Shown: piece by piece, positions 58,010-64,000 of the stretch
Layout: every line of letters starts with the position of its first letter
How positions within the stretch are numbered: position 1 is the first letter of the stretch
Origin: Dermanyssus gallinae
Taxonomy: Eukaryota; Arthropoda; Arachnida; Mesostigmata; Dermanyssidae
NCBI GenBank assembly: GCA_003439945.1
Contig: QVRM01006593.1
Coordinates: 62,001 to 126,000, forward strand
Reading direction: 5' to 3'
DNA length: 64,000 nt
The notes under the pieces: generated by a model
The model's database searches: none
Told to the model about the DNA's origin: nothing
The model's input: only the letters and a program-made list of their open reading frames with translations
Made by a program: the position numbers and the translations under genes

Positions 58010-60103
58010 AGCATCCTGGCTCACCGTGTTTGATGCAAGGGACGTCGATTCGGCCCTCGAGGCTTTTCGGGACATTTTGCTCAACCTCTATGAATCCTCC
58101 TTTCCGTTGCGTACCAAAACTCGCGGAGACTGCGCGCCAAACAGATCATTTTCATTTTCTTCTGGACTGCGGCGGCTCCGCCGGCACGTTAATAAAATGT
58201 ATCGGAGGCATAAAAAGGTTAATTCTCCCGAGAGTAAACTGTCATACCTTGATAGCCGTAGGCGGTGTCAACATGGCTTACGTGCCGCTAGAACTGCCTT
58301 TTATAGGACACAATTCGAGACGTTGCGTAGTGACGCAAAAAATCTCTGGAATTTCATCAATAAAACATGTGGTAGGCATAACCGCTCAGTAGAACTGCCT
58401 TCCACTTTGACTGTGTTTCCTGATCGGCCTGTTACTGATCCACAAGAAATTGCAGAGTGAGCTCAATCGACACTTTGCAACCATAGGCTCGGCTACAGTT
58501 GCGCCTCTCTGCCTTGAAGGTGACTTATCACCCATTCTTACAGATCTATGGACCAGCAAGGGCAACTCATTCAAATTCTGTTCAGTGACAGACTCGGAGG
58601 TCTATTCACTCCTAATCAAACAAAAGGCGAGCTGGAGCTGTGGAGCTATGGGGGTACCCGGAAAACTTTTAAAATTAGCGGCGCTCTCTATTGCCAGTCC
58701 CCTAACAAAAATTGCGAATCTCTCCTTCTCCTCAGGTAACTTCCCCACACGTCTAAAGGCCTCGTTTGTAACTCCGCTTTACAAAAGAAAGGGCGACAAA
58801 ACACTACCCGCCAGCTACCGTCCCATAAGTCTGGTAGATTTTGTGTCTAAAATAGTAGAAAAACTGGCTCTGAGAAGGTTTGAGCATTATTTAGAGTCCA
58901 CTAAATTTCTGTCGTCATATCAGTTTGGTTTCCGACGTGGTCGATCTACGGAGTTGGCCCTCGCCCACTTATGGCAGTCTATTGTGGATGCCGTAGAATC
59001 GACTAAATTATGTCTCGGAGTATTTCTAGACGTTGCCGCGGCCTTCAATTGCCTCAATCACTCATATCTCCTACAAATGCTTCAGGTGTTGGGGTGTTCA
59101 GTGAGTGCAGTTGGTTGGTTCCGCTCGTACCTAACCTCAAGAATGCAGGCGGTGAGAGTTGGGTCGGTCGAATCCTCCTGAGATCCGTAGACATCGGTAG
59201 CCCCCAGGGTTCTGTTCTCGGACCTTTATTGTTCTTAATCCTTATTAATTTCATCCTATTAACCATCCAGAGGGAAAACTTAGGCAAGCCGATCGCTTTT
59301 GCTGATGATACGATGTTGCTTTTTCGGCTCAATGCCTCCGAAATGTGTTCGGAGTTGCCTCATCTCTTATCTCAAGTGGAAACAGTAATTTTGGTCTTCA
59401 ATATACATATTTGGCCTTGTCGTTAATGCCAGCAAGACGAACATTATTGCATTCCGAGCTCCTCAGCCTACTGCTGCACGAGTGCATGAGCTGGCGGGCG
59501 CATTTAGAATACATCAAGCCTAAATGCTACGCCATCATTTCAGCCCTATTTCGCATGCGGCTTATCAGAGTTCCAGTGGATGGCCTTCTCTTGGTCTACA
59601 AAACTTTGTTCCTGCCAGTTCTCCTTTATGGCATTCTTATCTGGGGGAGTGGGTTTGAAGTTGTTCTCCGTCGGGCTCGAATAATGCAAAACGATGCTCT
59701 AAGAGCCATATTTGGCAGGCGACGCAGAGATTCCGTCAGTGATCTTTATGTGGCCCACAACCTTCTACCGGTCGACCTGTTCTACTTGCTGAAGGTTGCC
59801 ACGCTGGGCTTTATAATCACTCGGAATATTATTCCCTGTGTGATTCCCTTTCCCCTTGCTCCCTTGTTCCGTAGGACCTCGAGACGTGCCACAATATATG
59901 TAGGGCCATTAGTCACAAAAAAGTCTAGTCAGCAAGCCCTTGTGTCTCGTTTGCCCGTTATATGGACTAGTATACCACAGAATATTCGTCGTTTCACTTC
60001 CCTGCATTGTTTTACACAGATGGTCCAGAAATGGCTACTCACCAACACATTTCGACATAGTTCAGGCACACATGTTATTTTCTGTTGTGTTTATGATTTA
60101 TGA
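58010..60103 (+). pseudogene. LINE reverse transcriptase, frameshifted
   Basis: A linker with FRDILLNLYESSFPLRTK and an arginine-rich stretch leads to RT motifs YRPISLVDFVSKIVEKL, QFGFRRGRSTELALAHL and LDVAAAFNCLNHSYL (frame 58450-59181). Frames then shift to GSPQGSVLGPLLFL and FADDT (59010-59426), then SKTNIIAFRAP, then the thumb KPKCYAIISALFRMRL and LRRARIMQNDALRAIFGR to a stop at 60103. At least three frameshifts are present, and a small deletion lies near 59490. Confidence 0.9.
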
Positions 60104-60264
60104 TACTCCATGATTGACTTATTTTGTGGCTGTTTATGACTGAGAGTTAACCATTTATATTCTATTTTTTAATTATTACCTATATATTTTAATGAGAACT
60201 AAAGCGTTGTAGTTATGCAGTTCCTATAATAAACCACGTTTTGAATCTTGAATCTTGAATCTTG

Positions 60265-63139
60265 TTGTTTCTGGCTGGGTCCTAATTCACTCAACTACGA
60301 CACTACATGCCCGTGAGTGGTTTAGTCACGAGTGCCCTTGACTCTTACTTCTTCAGCCGAGAACAGAGATGGAAGATTATTTTTCCAATGGCGCTAGTGA
60401 TTGCCGCTAGTACGATTGCATAAGGAGATCACAATATTTTGCCACAGATGAACTTTTTCCGCCGGCGTTGTTTGATTTGAAGCACCTAGTTCTCTGCCGG
60501 GGCGTTGAGTATTTGATATCTTGTTCCCTATGAGAGAAGGACCAACTTCGTATTTTGTATTTGAGAAGTTGTCGGACGCTTATATGTAGGCCACGAATGC
60601 GCAGAGTAAAATACTTAGGCCATCCGCCTGCTTATCCGTGCATGCAAAATTCGCATACAATTCAAATGTATGTACATTTATATGGCGACGTTTCGTTTGC
60701 GAGACGACTTCTCTCTCTCTCTCTCGGTCTAAGTCAACTGGGAGCCTGTTGCAATTAAAGTGGTTTTGTGGACTTAGATCTTTACTTGAACTTACCTCGC
60801 TCCGCGCGAAGTTGCTGTCTCTGGCCCTTGATCGAGGCTGTTTCCGTCAGTCTACATGTGGGCGTCAGACGTCACGCATGGATTCTATGTGGCCAGGCTC
60901 ACATTTATCGAGGCATGTTGCATCTGTATAATACGCTTGAGTCGCTACGCCAAGCTGATTCACATATTGTTTTTTAGCGGCGATTTTAAAATCTGGAATA
61001 TTAATTAGAGCACACATGCACTATCGAGGAGGTGAATCGAAAGAAAACATAAGTTTAAACGTTAGTTGTTTTAACTCTTTAGTGCGGTAACTTTCAAACT
61101 AACTCCACGCATAGTTTTGACTACCAAGTGACCCGTCTCAATTTTTATGCCAGCACCGAATGCTCTTTCTTTTGTTGAATTGGAATCTTGCGTAGATGAG
61201 CGATACGTCCTGTGTGTAGGCTTTATACATGACTTTTGACACAGCTGAAGCGAATACTTCCACTCACGCGCCTGAGATGTCGCCTATACATTGATCGAGA
61301 GACCAAAATACTTGAGAAGCTCGGGTCAACTGATATAAACCACATGATTGTCAGAGCCAGCAAATTAAGTGAGTACAAGCTGGTGCAGGCAGGACACTAA
61401 AGACGCCAAAACATTATCCAGGCACGCCAAAAAAGACTTACTTTACATATTGAGAAAAGCGTCTGAAAAAGTGGAGATCATCTGGCAGTAGAAGATGCAC
61501 AGAACCCGTCTATTTTCCTTTAGCATATAGAAACACTTTTCCTATGATCTTTTCCACTACTCCAATCTTGCAACAAGCTTCGATCGCGCATAACGAAATT
61601 GTTTTACATATCATCTGGTTTATAACATATATGCAGGCACGGTCGATAGCCTTTTTTTTGCAAAATTACCTGAATAGTTATAATTGTTTGAATGTATGTA
61701 TTAATGAAAATTTCAAGCTCAATGAACTATTACTGAACTTAAATAAATTTGCTGTCCAGAGAAGACGGCCCCATAAAAAAAATAAGCGACTACGTAGGCT
61801 CGACCGTAAGACCAAGTTCACAACCGACAATTTTCCATCTATAATTTTAAGGAAATGCCTCACATATTAGCAAAGCCGCTATGTTACATTGTTCACGCAG
61901 GCTTTTGAGGATACAAAGGTGCCTGGAGTCCTATCGTTACACCCATTTAAAAATGAGTCAATGTTGATGGCCAGACAACTGTGATTGGTCAAAATAAAAT
62001 AAAATTTGAAAATAAATACATTCTTAGAAATTTTATCTTGCACAGCCATAAGGGGCAATAAGTGTAAATTCAGTTTCGGATTACCACTGATTCCTGAATT
62101 TCCTATTTTTTTAAAAACACATATTTTCTCACATCATGGGGGTGATTTTGTACTAAATTGATAATCGTTTGATTTGTGATTGTACTACAAAATGTAATCT
62201 TGCCCTATTAAACGTAGTATAATTAATACGCTGAAATTCAAAACAAATTGTATGTAAGAATACTATTTTTATGACGCGTAGACGTAAGGTTAACGTTGAC
62301 AATTTTTGACATGATTTCAATATGACGTTCTCAATCCTAACGAGAATATCACGGTCCATTTATTTTGACCTCTCAAATTTCATTTAATTACTAATAATAA
62401 ATTAGTATTACTATAAATAATAAAAAATAATAAATAAATTAAATTTACACTATTTAGCGTAGTCGTATGCAGTCTTCGCGGGGATCGGTTTTGATATTGA
62501 TAAAGACTTATCAGGTAGTGGTTCACCAAGCCAGTCCAGAAAATAAACGAATTCTTATTAGGCATTTGATCTTGCACAGCCATAAAGGCAATACGTGTGA
62601 AAGCGGCGTAATGTCCTAGGTTACTAAAATAAAAAGAAGAAAAATCTACAGACACGCAACTACTAGAAATGTCACCCTACTAGCCCGGCACTGGTCACAA
62701 GTAATCGCCATTAGCGCAACAACGTTTATATTTGCTTTGACTTTTTTCACGTTATACTGTTGACTTCGAAGATGATTACGCTTGAAACGGCTCATGCATA
62801 TAACTGTAACTGGAGCTAGCCATACTTAGAAGATTAGCTTTTATAGTGGGTCTCTCACGTAGTCGCTGGTTGTTCCTGACCCTTCAGAACAATTTCAAGG
62901 CGTTACTGTGAAATAACGAACGAGCAAGGTGCGTTGGTCGTCTAACAAGCTATATCTTTTTGCATTTAGATAGGGGAGTTCTAACATTTCTTAGAGAAGT
63001 CTAACATCATTAAAATACCGGGGATGTAAACACCGCATGCAGTACTTACTTGTAGATACCCAAATGCGTCGTAATGAAGACGACTTTGGACGACACGATA
63101 CACTTGCCAAATGAAGGACCCACGCAATGTGTTCAACCG
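60265..63139. other. Unassigned region
   Basis: AT-rich. The phrase ATCTTGCACAGCCATAA occurs near 62035 and again near 62570 with similar flanks, a diverged repeat pair of unknown type. A CT run lies at 60712-60726. No gene was recognised. Confidence 0.4.
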
Positions 63140-63665
63140 GTGTTTAATTATATAGGGAGCTCGGCGTCACCTTCAATACCAATTTCGAGTTCAAAACATA
63201 TACTAGAGAGGTCGGCCGATCCATCTTGTTGAGTAACTTGATTATGTAGACCTTCATCAGTAAAAAGTGAGCCCGAGTTCTGCCGTGAGCTCTACAAAAC
63301 ATTGGTAGTACCAACATTGGCAACGCTGATCGGGCTTTTGGTCGCCTTTTCACCAGGGCGGCGTTAATTTGCTTCTGTCGCTTCAAGACCGTTTCGTAAA
63401 GCGTGCAGCTCAAAAATGCGATCTAGATCAATAATCAATTATCTTCTCAAGTCTGGTAACGACGCTTCAAGACCACGTCATCCGCAAACTAACAGAGCCT
63501 GCTATTCAAAGCAAATCAATTACCTGGCACTTTAATGTCAGATGCAACAGTCTACGAAATTCTGTTTTAATGCATCCGCTGAAAGTTGCTGCATTTACCG
63601 TTGTTAGCGGTGCGTACGCTTGGTTGAACTGCAAACCTCTTATTGTAATAAAAGTGACATTGAAT
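63140..63665 (+). mobile_element. LINE reverse-transcriptase C-terminal remnant
   Basis: The frame gives ELGVTFNTNFEFKTYTREV, then FCRELYKTLVVPTLATL (from EFCRxLYKTLVxPTLEYAS), then after shifts RHPQTNRACYSKQINYLA-type sequence, ending near AATAAAAGTGACATTG. Several stops are present. It is distinct from the LINE at 57-60 kb. Confidence 0.65.
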
Positions 63666-64000
63666 TGTACTGTGTTTTAACCTCGTCGACGCATTTCCCA
63701 TTTATTTGGTATCTATCTATAACAACCTTAATCCATATTTGCAAATGCTAGATTAAATCATGGTGCTCAGGTTGAAAGTTCATTTGTACTAGGCTCTTAT
63801 ATCCTAGATTAGAGATTTTAGCTTACATGTATTTAACGTGAAGTACCGAATCATATATATATAATAGTTTCTGCACATATATTTTACAATATATGAGCGC
63901 CCAAAGCGAGGGAGCACATGATTTACAAGCTTTAGGAAAGACTAATGAAAGCCTGCACCCGACAACGGATTCTCAAAGAATGTACCGTAGTTACATGTAC
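63666..64000. other. No recognisable gene or element to the window edge
   Basis: AT-rich sequence with one short TA run near 63854. Confidence 0.4.

Larger units (their letters stand above)
56980..60264 (+). mobile_element. LINE (jockey/CR1-type) with ORF1, endonuclease and RT order, degraded
   Basis: It contains, in order, a CCHC gag-like ORF1, the C-terminal half of an APE endonuclease, and a full reverse transcriptase broken by frameshifts. The 3' end has AATAAACCACGTTTTGAATC and three or more heptamer repeats TTGAATC (60241-60264), matching the LINE at 34-36 kb. It is the most complete member of this family here. The N-terminal half of the endonuclease is missing between 57466 and about 57600. 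Confidence 0.9.

Overview
The window looks like nuclear DNA of an animal, most likely an arthropod. A parasitiform mite or tick is a guess only. The evidence is GT-AG spliced genes with metazoan products, many mariner remnants, jockey/CR1-type LINEs, tRNA-derived SINEs, and at least 27 (TA)n arrays, about one per 2.4 kb. It is gene-poor, and most of what can be recognised is repeat.

Only two genes are firmly supported. Both are near the right side and are transcribed divergently. The first is a four-exon HIT-family gene on the minus strand (48354-50657) that reads as a mitochondrial HINT2-like protein. The second is a two-exon GIT-family (ArfGAP/ankyrin/Spa2-homology/paxillin-binding) gene on the plus strand (53094-55579). 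The GIT-like protein is unusual. The four zinc cysteines are kept, but the catalytic arginine finger position is leucine, and the protein is short (529 aa) with no visible coiled coil.

Region by region: 1-4 kb holds three fragments of one retroelement family with a restriction-like-endonuclease C-terminus, plus a possible pair of small spliced exons on the minus strand. 4-18 kb is mostly unassigned sequence with microsatellites and two decayed mariner copies. 18.2-22.7 kb holds two copies of a long foldback element, separated by a GC-rich island with trinucleotide repeats and a 45-bp minisatellite. 24.2-26.9 kb is a cluster of four mariner-type copies, one of them a well-preserved internal-deletion derivative. 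27-33 kb holds three SINE copies, a mariner remnant and GC-rich stretches. 33.9-36.3 kb is a chain of (TA)n, a 58-bp unit, (TA)n, a LINE, and (TA)n again. 38.4-41.1 kb is a third foldback copy with a LINE and a SINE fragment nested in it. 41.4-44.3 kb is a second GC-rich, simple-repeat-rich island. 46-48 kb has a SINE and the second copy of the 58-bp unit. 48-55.7 kb is the gene pair. 57-60.3 kb is a degraded full-order LINE (CCHC ORF1, APE endonuclease, reverse transcriptase), and 63.1-63.7 kb is another reverse-transcriptase remnant.

No CRISPR array, operon or prokaryotic system is present. The strongest biological leads are the pseudo-GAP GIT protein, the foldback family whose loop is inverted between copies, and the repeated association of elements with (TA)n arrays.
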